From positions 1 through 44,991 of the forward strand of contig PAPS01000036.1 in NCBI GenBank assembly GCA_002708985.1: a stretch of 44,991 nucleotides of DNA. Direction: 5' to 3'. Source of the stretch: Saprospirales bacterium. Its GTDB lineage: Bacteria > Bacteroidota > Bacteroidia > Chitinophagales > UBA8649. Positions 24,625-34,288 of the stretch are shown piece by piece. Position 1 is the stretch's first letter. Every line of letters starts with the position of its first letter. A program made the position numbers and the translations under genes. The notes under the pieces were generated by a model. It ran no database searches. It saw only the letters and a list, made by a program, of their open reading frames with translations, and had not been told where the DNA came from.

Positions 24625-26986
24625 AACAGAATATTCAAAAGGAAAAAACAATCGACCCAATTTTCTGTGGATTTATGCTATTATAGGAATGATTTTCTTA
24701 GGGATTTGGGTTATGACTGGCCAATTTGCTTCACAGCCCGAGAAAATAAATCGCAATGAGGTGAAAGCCATGCTGGAAAATCAGTGGGTAAAGCGCGTGG
24801 TTTTAGTAAACGATCGAAATGTTGAAGTCAGTTTAAAAAGTCAAGATGAGTTGGATACGTTGGCGTCTGTGCTTCAAGCCGAACGCGATAGCTTACTTTT
24901 AGTCTTGACAGATAGCAAGGCATCCCTAGAAGCCCAACTTGCCGAGCTTGCTGATTCTAGTAAAACAGAGATTAATGTCGATGATCATACTATCGTAAAT
25001 GGTTCGCAGATTGCAGCCATTCCAACTTCGGCAGCTGAAATTCGGCAATCGGCCTACCGAGTAGAAGGAGAGATTGATTCCTTGAACGCTTTAAAGCCGA
25101 TACAAAATGGTAAAGCGCTCTACGAGGCCTTCGACATTGAAAATGTGGGCCTTATAGGTGATGCAAATCTAGGGCCGCATTTCACCTTTACGATTTCTTC
25201 TCAGGATGAGTTTGAAAAAGAAGTCAAGGTATGGCAGAGTAATTTTCCTGCTGAAGACCAAATCAGCGTAGAATCTGAAGTAAGAGAATCTTTTTTCACA
25301 CGCTATGGTTGGTTACTTCTCTTTGTTGGTATGATGGCCGTGTGGTTCTTTTTAATGCGCCGGATGGCTGGCGGTGGTGTCGGTGGTGGCGGCCAAATTT
25401 TCAATGTCGGAAAATCCAAGGCCCAGTTATTTGATAAAGACACGGCGGTTAAGGTGACCTTTGATAGCGTAGCAGGTCTAGAGGGGGCCAAAGAAGAAGT
25501 AGTCGAAATTGTATCCTTCCTTAAAGATCCTAAAAAGTATACTTCATTAGGGGGTAAAATCCCTAAAGGCGCTTTGTTGGTTGGCGAGCCCGGTACGGGA
25601 AAAACATTGCTAGCAAAAGCTATGGCTGGTGAGGCCAAGGTTCCTTTCTTTTCGATTTCGGGTTCAGATTTTGTAGAAATGTTTGTTGGTGTGGGGGCAA
25701 GCAGGGTTCGCGATTTATTTAAGCAAGCTAGAGAGAAGGCACCGTGCATAATATTCATCGACGAGATTGACGCTATTGGCCGAGCCAGGGGCAGAGGAAT
25801 GATGCAAGCCAATGATGAGCGTGAGAATACCTTAAATCAGTTGCTTGTAGAGATGGATGGTTTTTCTTCGGATAAAGGGGTAATCATTTTAGCGGCAACC
25901 AACAGACCGGATGTTCTCGACAACGCGTTAAAAAGACCTGGGCGATTTGATCGTCAAATAATGATTGATAAGCCGGATCTAAAAAGTCGAGAAGAAATTT
26001 TCCATGTGCACTTAAAGGTTATTAAAACAGGGGAAAATGTCGATGCTAACAAATTGGCAGCGATGACGCCGGGGTTTGTTGGGGCAGATATCGCCAACAT
26101 CTGTAATGAAGCAGCCTTGATTGCTGCGCGCAGAGACAAGGCGTCTGTAGAGATGGATGACTTCAACGCGGCAGTCGACCGCGTGATCGGTGGATTAGAG
26201 AAAAAACATAAGATTATCTCGAAGGATGAGAAGAGAGTAATAGCCTATCATGAGGCAGGGCATGCCGTCTCAAGCTGGTTCTTAAAATATGCTAATCCGT
26301 TGGTCAAGGTTAGTATTGTTCCAAGAGGTCGAAGCCTAGGGGCTGCATGGTATTTGCCCGATGAAAGAAATATTACTAATACCGAGCAGTTACAAGATGA
26401 GATGGCTGCGATATTAGCAGGGCGCGCCGCAGAAGAAATTGTTTTTGGAAAGATCAGTACCGGTGCGCAAAACGACTTAGATCGTGTAACGAAAATGGCC
26501 TACAGCATGGTTGTGGTCTTTGGAATGTCAGAAAAAGTGGGAAATGTATCCTATTATGACATGTTACAACAAAACAATCTTAGCAAGCCTTATTCTGATG
26601 CTACCGCAGAAGCCATTGATGCGGAGATAAAAGACATTATTGATCGCCAATATGATCGTGTCAAAAAGTTATTAGAGACGAAGCGCGAGGAACTCAACAC
26701 AGTGGCTCAGGAACTACTTGAAAATGAAATGATATATCGCGACCGGGTTGTGGATCTCATAGGTGAAAGTCCATTTGCTAAAAAGGCCAAAGAAGATGAC
26801 GTAAAAACACCCAAGGATGACCCAAATAAGCAAGAAGAGAAGCAGGGGGTCTCGGAAGGTGAGGATGCAACATTAAACTCTTCTAACGAGGTGCAGGATG
26901 GAGGTGTTGTGCCACCGCCCCAAAACGACGAGGGCAAAAGCCAAAAGTCCGAGAGTAATAAAAAGCCAATTTCAAAAGAAGAATAA
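24617..26986 (+). CDS. ftsH: ATP-dependent zinc metalloprotease FtsH
   Basis: A 789-residue inner-membrane AAA+ protease that degrades misfolded and regulatory membrane proteins. The first transmembrane helix is at about residues 15-36. The periplasmic region (37-230) is long and includes a glutamine/serine/leucine-rich coiled segment (about 75-120). The second helix is at about 231-249. Walker A (GEPGTGKT, about 323) and Walker B ([12 protein letters not shown]) are intact. The zinc site HEAGH is near residue 545 and the third ligand region follows. The last 70 or so residues are a charged, proline- and glutamate-rich tail that looks disordered. The start overlaps rsfS. Confidence 0.97.
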   Translation: MSKTEYSKGKNNRPNFLWIYAIIGMIFLGIWVMTGQFASQPEKINRNEVKAMLENQWVKRVVLVNDRNVEVSLKSQDELDTLASVLQAERDSLLLVLTDSKASLEAQLAELADSSKTEINVDDHTIVNGSQIAAIPTSAAEIRQSAYRVEGEIDSLNALKPIQNGKALYEAFDIENVGLIGDANLGPHFTFTISSQDEFEKEVKVWQSNFPAEDQISVESEVRESFFTRYGWLLLFVGMMAVWFFLMRRMAGGGVGGGGQIFNVGKSKAQLFDKDTAVKVTFDSVAGLEGAKEEVVEIVSFLKDPKKYTSLGGKIPKGALLVGEPGTGKTLLAKAMAGEAKVPFFSISGSDFVEMFVGVGASRVRDLFKQAREKAPCIIFIDEIDAIGRARGRGMMQANDERENTLNQLLVEMDGFSSDKGVIILAATNRPDVLDNALKRPGRFDRQIMIDKPDLKSREEIFHVHLKVIKTGENVDANKLAAMTPGFVGADIANICNEAALIAARRDKASVEMDDFNAAVDRVIGGLEKKHKIISKDEKRVIAYHEAGHAVSSWFLKYANPLVKVSIVPRGRSLGAAWYLPDERNITNTEQLQDEMAAILAGRAAEEIVFGKISTGAQNDLDRVTKMAYSMVVVFGMSEKVGNVSYYDMLQQNNLSKPYSDATAEAIDAEIKDIIDRQYDRVKKLLETKREELNTVAQELLENEMIYRDRVVDLIGESPFAKKAKEDDVKTPKDDPNKQEEKQGVSEGEDATLNSSNEVQDGGVVPPPQNDEGKSQKSESNKKPISKEE

Positions 26987-27053
26987 CTTTCCGGCTAAGA
27001 GTTTTCTTAAAAATTTGATTATCGTTAGCTTTAGGGCATAGCCGTTACTCGCC

Positions 27054-27572
27054 ATGTCCATTCAAAAAAGTAAGTCCATAGCTTTTGCAGAAGCCTTTGC
27101 TGAACATGGAGGTTTTTTTGTCTACAATGCTTCCAGAAAAGAAGCTTCGAGTTCCCTGCGAGACATGCTCCAAGTAAAAAAATCAGTAGACTGTATCTGT
27201 ATGGATTATGAGAGTGAACAAATGCTTCTGTCCGTAGATCCTCGTTGGCCTATTCGTAGGAGCTATCCGGAAAGAGCGAGCTGCGTTTTAACTGCCTGTT
27301 CTTCACTTATTGTAGAAGGTGGGATGATCTTACTCGATGAGTCGAAAGGGAAGCTACTAGGCCTACCTACTATGCCCGATATGTTAATCATTGTTGCCTT
27401 TCATGATCAATGCGTGTCTATAGAGGACAGCGATTTTGAGGAGCCAAGGCCCAATTCTTTTCTAATGGACCTAAGTGGGGGAAAGGCCTTAACGGAGTTT
27501 GGTTTTTCCAATATTTATCTCTCACATATTCCCAAGGAGGTTTATCTTTTTTTTATTGATGAAGCCAATTGA
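27054..27572 (+). CDS. LUD domain-containing protein (LutC/YkgG-like)
   Basis: A 172-residue protein that looks like a short LUD-domain protein. SSLIVEGGMILLDESKGKLLG, then LPTMPDMLIIVAFHDQCVSI, corresponds to the acceptor core of that fold, and a gene of this kind normally follows ftsH in Flavobacteriia. The N-terminal part is weakly conserved. In this lineage the small LUD protein has no proven function; lactate oxidation proteins LutA/LutB are not present here. ATG at 27054; the gene overlaps lpxH by 14 bases. The assignment combines fold pattern and gene order. Confidence 0.65.
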   Translation: MSIQKSKSIAFAEAFAEHGGFFVYNASRKEASSSLRDMLQVKKSVDCICMDYESEQMLLSVDPRWPIRRSYPERASCVLTACSSLIVEGGMILLDESKGKLLGLPTMPDMLIIVAFHDQCVSIEDSDFEEPRPNSFLMDLSGGKALTEFGFSNIYLSHIPKEVYLFFIDEAN

Positions 27573-28338
27573 TATAAAACATCGAGGCAATAACTCCATT
27601 TATTTTGTGTCTGACCTCCACCTTGGCCTTCCCGATATTGAAACAAGCCATAATCGAGAACGTCTTTTTATTCAGTGGTTAGCATCCATCGAATCCCAAT
27701 GTGACGCCTTGTGTATTGTGGGGGACTTATTTGATGTGTGGTTTGAGTACAAAAGGGTAGTGCCAAGAGGACATGTACGAGTTTTAGGAGCTTTAGCACG
27801 ATTATCCGACAAGGGCATTCCTATTTATTTTTTTAAGGGAAATCATGATGCCTGGTTGAGAGGATACTTTGAAGAGGAATTCGGAGCCACAGTTATCGAT
27901 GATTATCAAGTATTTTCCTATCGAGGTCGATTTACTTTTGTTGCGCATGGTGACGGAAAGGGTCCCGAGGACTTGGGGTACAAGCGGTTAAAAAAAGTTT
28001 TTCGTAATCCCACTTTATTTAGACTGTTTAGCTTGATTCACCCGAATCTAGGCCTTCGAATGGCTACACGATTTTCAAGGGGAAGTCGTAAAAAGCAAGA
28101 ACACTTGCGATTAAGCAAGAAAATAGGAGAACGTCGAATCCATTGGCACGTGCAATATTGTGAGCGAAAGCAAAAAGAATTTCCGGTAGACTTTTATATT
28201 ATGGGCCACCACCACGTTTCGACTACTAAGTTGTTAGCAAATGGGGCATCGTATATAAACCTTGGCACTTGGCTTGACCTGCCTTTTTGCGGTATTTGGA
28301 GCGATAATGGCTTAGCCCTAAGCCCTGTAGGACAATAG
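27559..28338 (+). CDS. lpxH: UDP-2,3-diacylglucosamine diphosphatase LpxH (calcineurin-like)
   Basis: A 259-residue metallophosphoesterase that cleaves UDP-2,3-diacylglucosamine to lipid X in lipid A synthesis, at the cytosolic face of the inner membrane. The di-metal motifs are in order: SDLHLG, GDLFDVWFEY, KGNHDAW, AHGDGKG and MGHHHVS. The F-E-Y and the basic, aromatic central helix region fit LpxH rather than a generic phosphoesterase. The frame is open back to 27499, but ATG at 27559 is the family start; the upstream codons would duplicate LUD coding sequence. It overlaps the LUD gene by 14 bases. Confidence 0.88.
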   Translation: MKPIDIKHRGNNSIYFVSDLHLGLPDIETSHNRERLFIQWLASIESQCDALCIVGDLFDVWFEYKRVVPRGHVRVLGALARLSDKGIPIYFFKGNHDAWLRGYFEEEFGATVIDDYQVFSYRGRFTFVAHGDGKGPEDLGYKRLKKVFRNPTLFRLFSLIHPNLGLRMATRFSRGSRKKQEHLRLSKKIGERRIHWHVQYCERKQKEFPVDFYIMGHHHVSTTKLLANGASYINLGTWLDLPFCGIWSDNGLALSPVGQ

Positions 28339-28412
28339 GACTTTTGGCACATTGCAAATGCGTGACATTTTACGTATTTTCACACGCATATTTTAATTAT
28401 TCAGACACAATT

Positions 28413-30779
28413 ATGAAAAAACTATTAACTCTATTGTTTGGGGCATTTGCTGTAACAAGCGTTCAGGCCCAAACTTTACTTGATGTTCCTTTTACTGATG
28501 GAGCAATCCCTACAGATTTCACAATACTTGATGAAGATGGGGCTTCAGGTGATGTTTTCTACGCTGACCAAGGACTATGGGCTGGTTCATCTAGTTTCCA
28601 AGCAGTAAACTTTGGTGCTACATTGGGTCTAGCTGTTTGGGCGTGTGGAGAATTTGAAACGGTGCCACAAACAGCAGATGATTGGCTAATTACTGGAGCG
28701 ATCCCACTTGGGGCGTCAACTCAGTTTACCTTTGACTATCTCTTTGTTAGCCCAGGAATGTCAATAGAAGTTCTTGCAACGAATTCTATTGCTGGCGCAA
28801 CTCCTTCTGCTTCTGATTTTACGCAGGCCCCAATTGCTACATACAATACATTTGCTAATCAAACATGGGTTACTACACCAACAATTGATTTGTCTGACCC
28901 TGCCTTAGCAAATCAAACGGTTTATCTTGCAATTCATCATACAACATTAGATGATGCAACGGGCATAGCTCAGGACAAACTATTCGGTATAAGAAATATG
29001 TTGGTTCGCCAGACGTTGCCTATCGATGCGATTGCGCAAAGCATGAGTTTGTCGGGTGCTGCTGAGATATACTCGACCGATTATCTTGTTAGCGATTTTG
29101 ATTATGCGGCCTACAGTTGTGGCGGAGGTATGTCTGAGGCGGTTTCCATTACCTTCCTAAATGATGGAACGAATCCAATTACTGCCTTTGAGGCTTGTTA
29201 CATTGTTGATTCTTTAGTTGATGGTGGAACGCCAAATTGTGAGTCGGTAACTGGGGTAAACATTTTGCCAGGACAAACCTACACCCACACCTTTGCGAAT
29301 ACAACAGCTGATTTCATGACTGCTGGAGATGATTTTTATCTTCTCGACGGATGGATTAACGCTGTGGGCGATGCAAACATGGTGAACGATAGCACAGGAA
29401 TTCGATTTGTATGGTCACACCAAGGACATGACCTAGCGGTAGAAGGTGATTTCACCTCAAACTATGATCTCATCGATTTTACAGGGGGACAAATTACATA
29501 TGAAACAAACAATTGGGCGTGGACATTTGAAGATGCTAATAATGATGGTTTCTCATTTAGCATTACACCAAACCCACTTGGAGGGACTGCGGTAATTCCA
29601 ACAAGTGGAGATTTCCTACTGCAAAGCGTTTTTAATAGTGATGGAGTAACAGATGCAGACGACTGGGCTTTTTCGCCTTGTATGACGCTTGAGGCTGGTA
29701 AATCATATATTGTTTCCTTCCAAGCTCAATGTGGACAGGACAACGTCGGAACTTATCCTGAGAAATTAGAACTAGGTGTTGGAGATATTGCTTCTTCAGG
29801 TGCCATGTCAATCTTTCAAGATCTTGGAACTATCGGAAACACTTCTTTCCAAGGGTACACAGCGTGTTTGACCGTTCCTGTTACTGGTCAATATTTCATT
29901 GGTCTTCACGCATATTCTGATGCCGACGCGTGGCACTTAGATATCGATGATTTTAGTGTTGCAGAGGCTGGTTCAGGTAATCCAGTTACGGCAAACTTCT
30001 CTATCACCAATGCTGATGAAGAAAACGGAAATACATATACTGAGTACTGTGATGGCCAAGTAAATTTCGTTGCTTCAGCAGATCCTGCTATTACTGATTA
30101 TGCTTGGGATTATGATGGTGACGGCACTATTGATGCAAACGGTCCCAATGTATCATCAACAGGAACGTCGTTTACTACCAATGGAACTTATGAGGTGATG
30201 TTAATCATCACTACATGTAATGGTTTAGATACAGCGACACGAACTTTGATTGTATCTGATCCCCCTGCTCTCGATGCATCGTTTGTGGTAATTGATCAAG
30301 GGAATGGAAATGTTTCGATTCAATTATCTAATCCTTTTCCATGTGGAGGTGCTCAAACTACCGTAAACTGGGGTGATGGCACGGCGAATAATTTGACAAG
30401 CCACACCTATACTGCTGACGGAGACTACACTATAACGGTAACGCTTCAAACAGCTACCGATATTGCACAGTCTACGGAATCTGTAACGATCACAGGACTA
30501 AGCACAGCCATTGGTGAGCTGAGCCTTGAAGATGCTATGACTGTAGTACCTTCTCCCGCTGCTAGTGATGTAAACGTAGCCTTCAGCTTATTCAATGTTC
30601 AGGATGTAACCATGACGATTTCAACGATTGAAGGTCGCATCGTAGAATCAAGAATCATTGAGTCAGCGAAGATGGTTAACGAGACCTTTGATGTTCGAAG
30701 CCTTGATAACGGAATCTACATGATTAATGTATCTACAGAAACAGGGTCAACAAGCTCTTCGTTTGTAGTTTCGCACTAA
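28413..30779 (+). CDS. Secreted choice-of-anchor J / PKD protein with T9SS type A sorting domain
   Basis: A 788-residue exported protein. ATG at 28413 begins a textbook signal peptide (MKKLLTLLFGAFAVTSVQAQ); the open frame upstream is spurious. It has two jelly-roll choice-of-anchor J (cleaved-adhesin-like) domains at about residues 20-210 and 365-520, the second with TFEDANNDGFSF and DDWAFSPCMTLEAGKSY. Two PKD-like domains follow (about 549-695; YAWDYDGDGTID is the PKD core). A type A T9SS sorting domain lies at about 701-788 (VVPSPAASDVNVAF, DVRSLDNGIYMINV). No catalytic motif is visible; surface adhesion or binding of carbohydrate is the usual guess. Downstream is a strong terminator. Confidence 0.87.
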   Translation: MKKLLTLLFGAFAVTSVQAQTLLDVPFTDGAIPTDFTILDEDGASGDVFYADQGLWAGSSSFQAVNFGATLGLAVWACGEFETVPQTADDWLITGAIPLGASTQFTFDYLFVSPGMSIEVLATNSIAGATPSASDFTQAPIATYNTFANQTWVTTPTIDLSDPALANQTVYLAIHHTTLDDATGIAQDKLFGIRNMLVRQTLPIDAIAQSMSLSGAAEIYSTDYLVSDFDYAAYSCGGGMSEAVSITFLNDGTNPITAFEACYIVDSLVDGGTPNCESVTGVNILPGQTYTHTFANTTADFMTAGDDFYLLDGWINAVGDANMVNDSTGIRFVWSHQGHDLAVEGDFTSNYDLIDFTGGQITYETNNWAWTFEDANNDGFSFSITPNPLGGTAVIPTSGDFLLQSVFNSDGVTDADDWAFSPCMTLEAGKSYIVSFQAQCGQDNVGTYPEKLELGVGDIASSGAMSIFQDLGTIGNTSFQGYTACLTVPVTGQYFIGLHAYSDADAWHLDIDDFSVAEAGSGNPVTANFSITNADEENGNTYTEYCDGQVNFVASADPAITDYAWDYDGDGTIDANGPNVSSTGTSFTTNGTYEVMLIITTCNGLDTATRTLIVSDPPALDASFVVIDQGNGNVSIQLSNPFPCGGAQTTVNWGDGTANNLTSHTYTADGDYTITVTLQTATDIAQSTESVTITGLSTAIGELSLEDAMTVVPSPAASDVNVAFSLFNVQDVTMTISTIEGRIVESRIIESAKMVNETFDVRSLDNGIYMINVSTETGSTSSSFVVSH

Positions 30780-30802
30780 TCTTTGCGTAATGTCTGAAAG
30801 AA

Positions 30803-30829
30803 AGGCTCCGCATTGCGGGGCCTTTTTTT
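30803..30829 (+). terminator. Strong Rho-independent terminator
   Basis: A nine-bp GC-rich stem (AGGCTCCGC/GCGGGGCCT, one T-G pair) with a 3-base loop, followed by TTTTTTT. It ends the secreted-adhesin gene 24 bases after its stop and lies about 30 bases before polA. Confidence 0.9.
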
Positions 30830-30857
30830 ATTTTCAAGACTAGCAAGAAGAAACTCT

Positions 30858-33638
30858 ATGGCGGATAATCGACCTCGTTTATTTTTATTAGATGCATACG
30901 CTTTAATCTATAGAGCCTATTATGCATTTATTCGCAATCCCATTACTAATTCCAAAGGGGTAAATACATCAGCAGTCTATGGCTTTACGGCAACCTTAAA
31001 TGATTTGATTGAGCGGGAAAAGCCGACCCATTTGGCCGTTGTTTTTGATGCGGAGGGTGAGACGGACCGGGCATCTGAGTTTACTTACTACAAGGCCAAC
31101 AGAGATGCTATGCCAGAAGATATCCGGAACTCCCTACAATCAATACGAGATATTATTCACGGTTTTAACATTCCAATTTTGGAATTATCAGGGTATGAGG
31201 CCGACGATGTTATTGGAACACTTGCCAAGCAAAAGGAAAGTGAGTTTGATGTTTTCATGGTCACACCTGACAAGGATTTTGGTCAATTAGTTTCTGAAAA
31301 TATCTTTATGTATAAGCCCAGCCGACAGGGCAAGGGGCACGAGGTATTGGGCATTCCAGAGGTATGCGCGCGTTGGGAGATTAATGATCCCCTTCAGGTC
31401 ATTGACATTTTAGCCATGATGGGTGATGCCGTCGATAATATTCCAGGAATTACTGGTGTAGGTGAGAAGACGGCCATTAAACTGCTCAAGCAGTTTGGCA
31501 GCCTGGAATCCCTACTAGAAAATACAGATCAAGTAAGGGGCAAGTTGCGCGAAAAAATAGAAAACTGTCACCAACAGGCGCTGGATAGTAAGTTTCTAGC
31601 GACGATCATCACCGATGCACCGATTACTGCTGATAATGATGCCTTGAAATTGGAGCACGTCAACAAGGAGGCATTAACCCCAATTTTTCAAGAGCTTGAG
31701 TTTAGAAATCTTGCTATGAAGATCCTTGGTTCGGAGTATTCAATGGTAAGCAGTCCGTCAAACAAAACGGGGAATCCCAACCAAATGGATCTGTTTTCTT
31801 CTAATCAAACCACAGAAGAGAATACCACACAGCGACAGGCTTTTTCAGAAAACTACTTGTTATTAAAAGATGCGGATATTCCCAGCCTTATCAAATCAAT
31901 TCAGGCGCAAAAGCAATTTGCCTTTGATACGGAGACCACAGGCCTTAACGTGCGCGAGTCAGAAATTGTTGGGATTAGTTTTGCTTGGGACAAGGGTTAT
32001 GGGGCTTATTATCCCTTAAGCGAACAGGCCGAAGAGGCCAAAAAACAATTAGCTCAGTTTGCCATCATTTTTCAGGATCCTTTTCTTATCAAAATAGCCC
32101 AAAACATAAAGTTTGATACGCATATTCTCTCTCGTTATGGTATTGAGGTGGTACCTCCGTTTAGGGATACCATGCTGGAGCACTACTTATTAGAGCCTGA
32201 CCGGCGCCATGGCATTAATAGACTCTCAGAAGCCTATCTTCAGTATGTTATGCAGCCCATAGAGGAGCTAATTGGAAAAAAAGGAAAACATCAAAAAACA
32301 TTTCGAGAAGTCGAATTGTCGGCGGCTAAAGATTACGCTGTAGAAGACGCTGATATTGCCTTGCAATTACACGAGGCCTTTTCGCCCAAGCTCGCTTCAG
32401 CGGAGTTGACTTCGTTGTATGACAGTGTAGAGTTACCCTTAGTTCCTGTTTTACGCCGTATGGAAGTAGAGGGCATTAATCTAGACACTGATTTTTTGGC
32501 ACAATACAGCACAGAACTTACAAGCGATATCCTTGACGTAAAAACCAATATTTTTAAACAAGCGGGTCAAGAGTTTAACCTTGATTCTCCAAAGCAATTG
32601 GGGGAGATTCTTTTTGGTTCTTTGGGAATTCCCTATAAAGGTCAGAAGACTAAAACGGGTCAGTTTAAAACAGGGGAGGATGTACTATCGTCCTACCGAA
32701 AGGACTATCCTGTGATGGAGGATATTATGACGTATAGGGAATTAAGCAAGCTCAAGTCTACCTATGTTGACGCTCTACCTCAGCTAGTGAGCCCAAAGAC
32801 GGGACGCATACACACAAACTTTAATCAGGCAGTAGCTGCAACGGGTCGCTTAAGCTCCAATGAGCCAAACCTTCAAAACATTCCTATACGGACAGAGCGA
32901 GGGCGAAGAGTGCGTCAAGCCTTTATTCCAAGAAATACAAACCACTGGCTGCTATCTGCTGACTACTCTCAAGTAGAGCTTCGTTTAGTAGCCCATATGG
33001 CTAGGGAAGAATCCATGCTTGACGCGTTCGCTCAGGGAAAAGACATTCATAGCGAAACAGCAGCGCTTGTATTCCAAGTGCCAATATCTGAGGTTACTAG
33101 AGAAATGCGAAGCCATGCAAAGACAGTAAATTTTGGAATTATCTATGGTGTTACAGCCTTTGGCTTAAGCCAACAAACAAGCCTTAGCCGTTCAGAAAGT
33201 AAGGAGATTATTGAGCAATACTTTGTAGCCTACCCTGGCATTCGAAAGTATATGGATGATAATGTGGCCTTTGCTCGGGAGCATGGTTTTGTAAAAACCT
33301 TGAAAGGTCGGAGACGCTATCTGCGAGACATTGACTCACGCAACGCGGGACTAAGGGGCCATGCTGAGCGTAACGCGATAAATGCTCCAGTTCAAGGGTC
33401 AGCAGCGGATCTAATCAAGTTGGCCATGATTGATATTGACCGCTTATTAATAGAAAGGAAACTCCATTCAAAAATGCTTCTCCAAGTTCATGATGAATTG
33501 GTGTTTGATGTGCCTACAGAAGAACGAGACGAAGTTGAACAGTTAGTTAAAGAGGCTATGCAGAACGCAATGCCTGGTTTAGATGTTCCCTTAAAAGCGG
33601 ACTTGGGATGGGGCAGACATTGGTTGGAAGCGCATTAG
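30858..33638 (+). CDS. polA: DNA polymerase I
   Basis: A 926-residue repair and Okazaki-fragment polymerase with all three domains. The 5'-nuclease domain (residues 1-290) shows GYEADDVIGTLA and TPDKDFGQLV. The 3'-5' exonuclease domain has intact motifs DTETTGL (about 356), QNIKFDTH and YAVEDADIA, so proofreading should be active, unlike some lineages. The polymerase palm and fingers show LSADYSQVELR, KTVNFGIIYGV and LLQVHDELVFD. ATG at 30858 is 29 bases after the terminator; the frame open further upstream runs through that hairpin and is not coding. Confidence 0.98.
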   Translation: MADNRPRLFLLDAYALIYRAYYAFIRNPITNSKGVNTSAVYGFTATLNDLIEREKPTHLAVVFDAEGETDRASEFTYYKANRDAMPEDIRNSLQSIRDIIHGFNIPILELSGYEADDVIGTLAKQKESEFDVFMVTPDKDFGQLVSENIFMYKPSRQGKGHEVLGIPEVCARWEINDPLQVIDILAMMGDAVDNIPGITGVGEKTAIKLLKQFGSLESLLENTDQVRGKLREKIENCHQQALDSKFLATIITDAPITADNDALKLEHVNKEALTPIFQELEFRNLAMKILGSEYSMVSSPSNKTGNPNQMDLFSSNQTTEENTTQRQAFSENYLLLKDADIPSLIKSIQAQKQFAFDTETTGLNVRESEIVGISFAWDKGYGAYYPLSEQAEEAKKQLAQFAIIFQDPFLIKIAQNIKFDTHILSRYGIEVVPPFRDTMLEHYLLEPDRRHGINRLSEAYLQYVMQPIEELIGKKGKHQKTFREVELSAAKDYAVEDADIALQLHEAFSPKLASAELTSLYDSVELPLVPVLRRMEVEGINLDTDFLAQYSTELTSDILDVKTNIFKQAGQEFNLDSPKQLGEILFGSLGIPYKGQKTKTGQFKTGEDVLSSYRKDYPVMEDIMTYRELSKLKSTYVDALPQLVSPKTGRIHTNFNQAVAATGRLSSNEPNLQNIPIRTERGRRVRQAFIPRNTNHWLLSADYSQVELRLVAHMAREESMLDAFAQGKDIHSETAALVFQVPISEVTREMRSHAKTVNFGIIYGVTAFGLSQQTSLSRSESKEIIEQYFVAYPGIRKYMDDNVAFAREHGFVKTLKGRRRYLRDIDSRNAGLRGHAERNAINAPVQGSAADLIKLAMIDIDRLLIERKLHSKMLLQVHDELVFDVPTEERDEVEQLVKEAMQNAMPGLDVPLKADLGWGRHWLEAH

Positions 33639-33657
33639 CAAAAGACAGCGAGACTAA

Positions 33658-34278
33658 ATGGCATATAGATTATCACAGACCATTGAAGAGGCGGTACAGG
33701 CCTTTAAAAAACTTCCAGGGATAGGTGAAAAAACCGCCATGCGATTAGTGCTTGCTACATTAGAACAGTCTTCTGATGATGTTGAACAATTTGCTCAAGC
33801 CTTGCACAACTTAAAGACAAAACTCAAGAAGTGTAATGTTTGCCATTCTTTTGCTGATGATGAATTATGCTCAATTTGTACTGATAACAAAAGGGATAAG
33901 ATGACCTTATGTGTTGTGGAGTCAATACGAGATATTGTGGCCATTGAAAGTACCCAAACCTATCACGGCGTATATCATGTGCTTGGGGGGCTTATTTCAC
34001 CCATGCAAGGCATTGGCCCGGAAGATTTAACCTTTTCAAGCCTCTTTCATCGTATCAAAAGTGATCAAGTAAAAGAGGTCATTATGGCCCTAAATCCTAA
34101 TATGGAGGGTGATACGACAACATTTTATATCAGTCGTCAATTAGACCTTGAATCCATTTCGTTAACCTCACTATCCCGAGGCATAAGTTTTGGTGGAGAA
34201 TTAGAGTTTGCTGATGCTATGACATTGAGCCGGTCCCTTGCAGCAAGACAGCCTTTTGAGCGCTACCTTTCTGGATAG
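33658..34278 (+). CDS. recR: Recombination protein RecR
   Basis: A 206-residue clamp-like partner of RecO and RecF in gap repair. The helix-hairpin-helix KKLPGIGEKTAMRLV (residues 18-32), the zinc finger CNVCHSFADDELCSIC (about 58-73) and the Toprim region (LCVVE, YHVLGGLISPMQGIGP, ALNPNMEGDTT) are all there. ATG at 33658, 19 bases after polA. It converges on the histidine kinase gene with a 10-base gap. With recO at 8642, two of the three RecFOR genes are in this window but in separate operons. Confidence 0.96.
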   Translation: MAYRLSQTIEEAVQAFKKLPGIGEKTAMRLVLATLEQSSDDVEQFAQALHNLKTKLKKCNVCHSFADDELCSICTDNKRDKMTLCVVESIRDIVAIESTQTYHGVYHVLGGLISPMQGIGPEDLTFSSLFHRIKSDQVKEVIMALNPNMEGDTTTFYISRQLDLESISLTSLSRGISFGGELEFADAMTLSRSLAARQPFERYLSG

Positions 34279-34288
34279 AAGCACTGTA

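Noticed and set aside
25303-25812. 169-codon open frame opposite ftsH
   Set aside because: It mirrors the highly conserved AAA+ domain of FtsH; the long frame follows from codon bias of that gene.
28344-28412. N-terminal extension of the secreted adhesin gene and a promoter TTG-N20-TATTTTCA
   Set aside because: The extension would put 23 residues before a perfect signal peptide. The promoter has two mismatches in the -7 box, so it is not listed as a feature.
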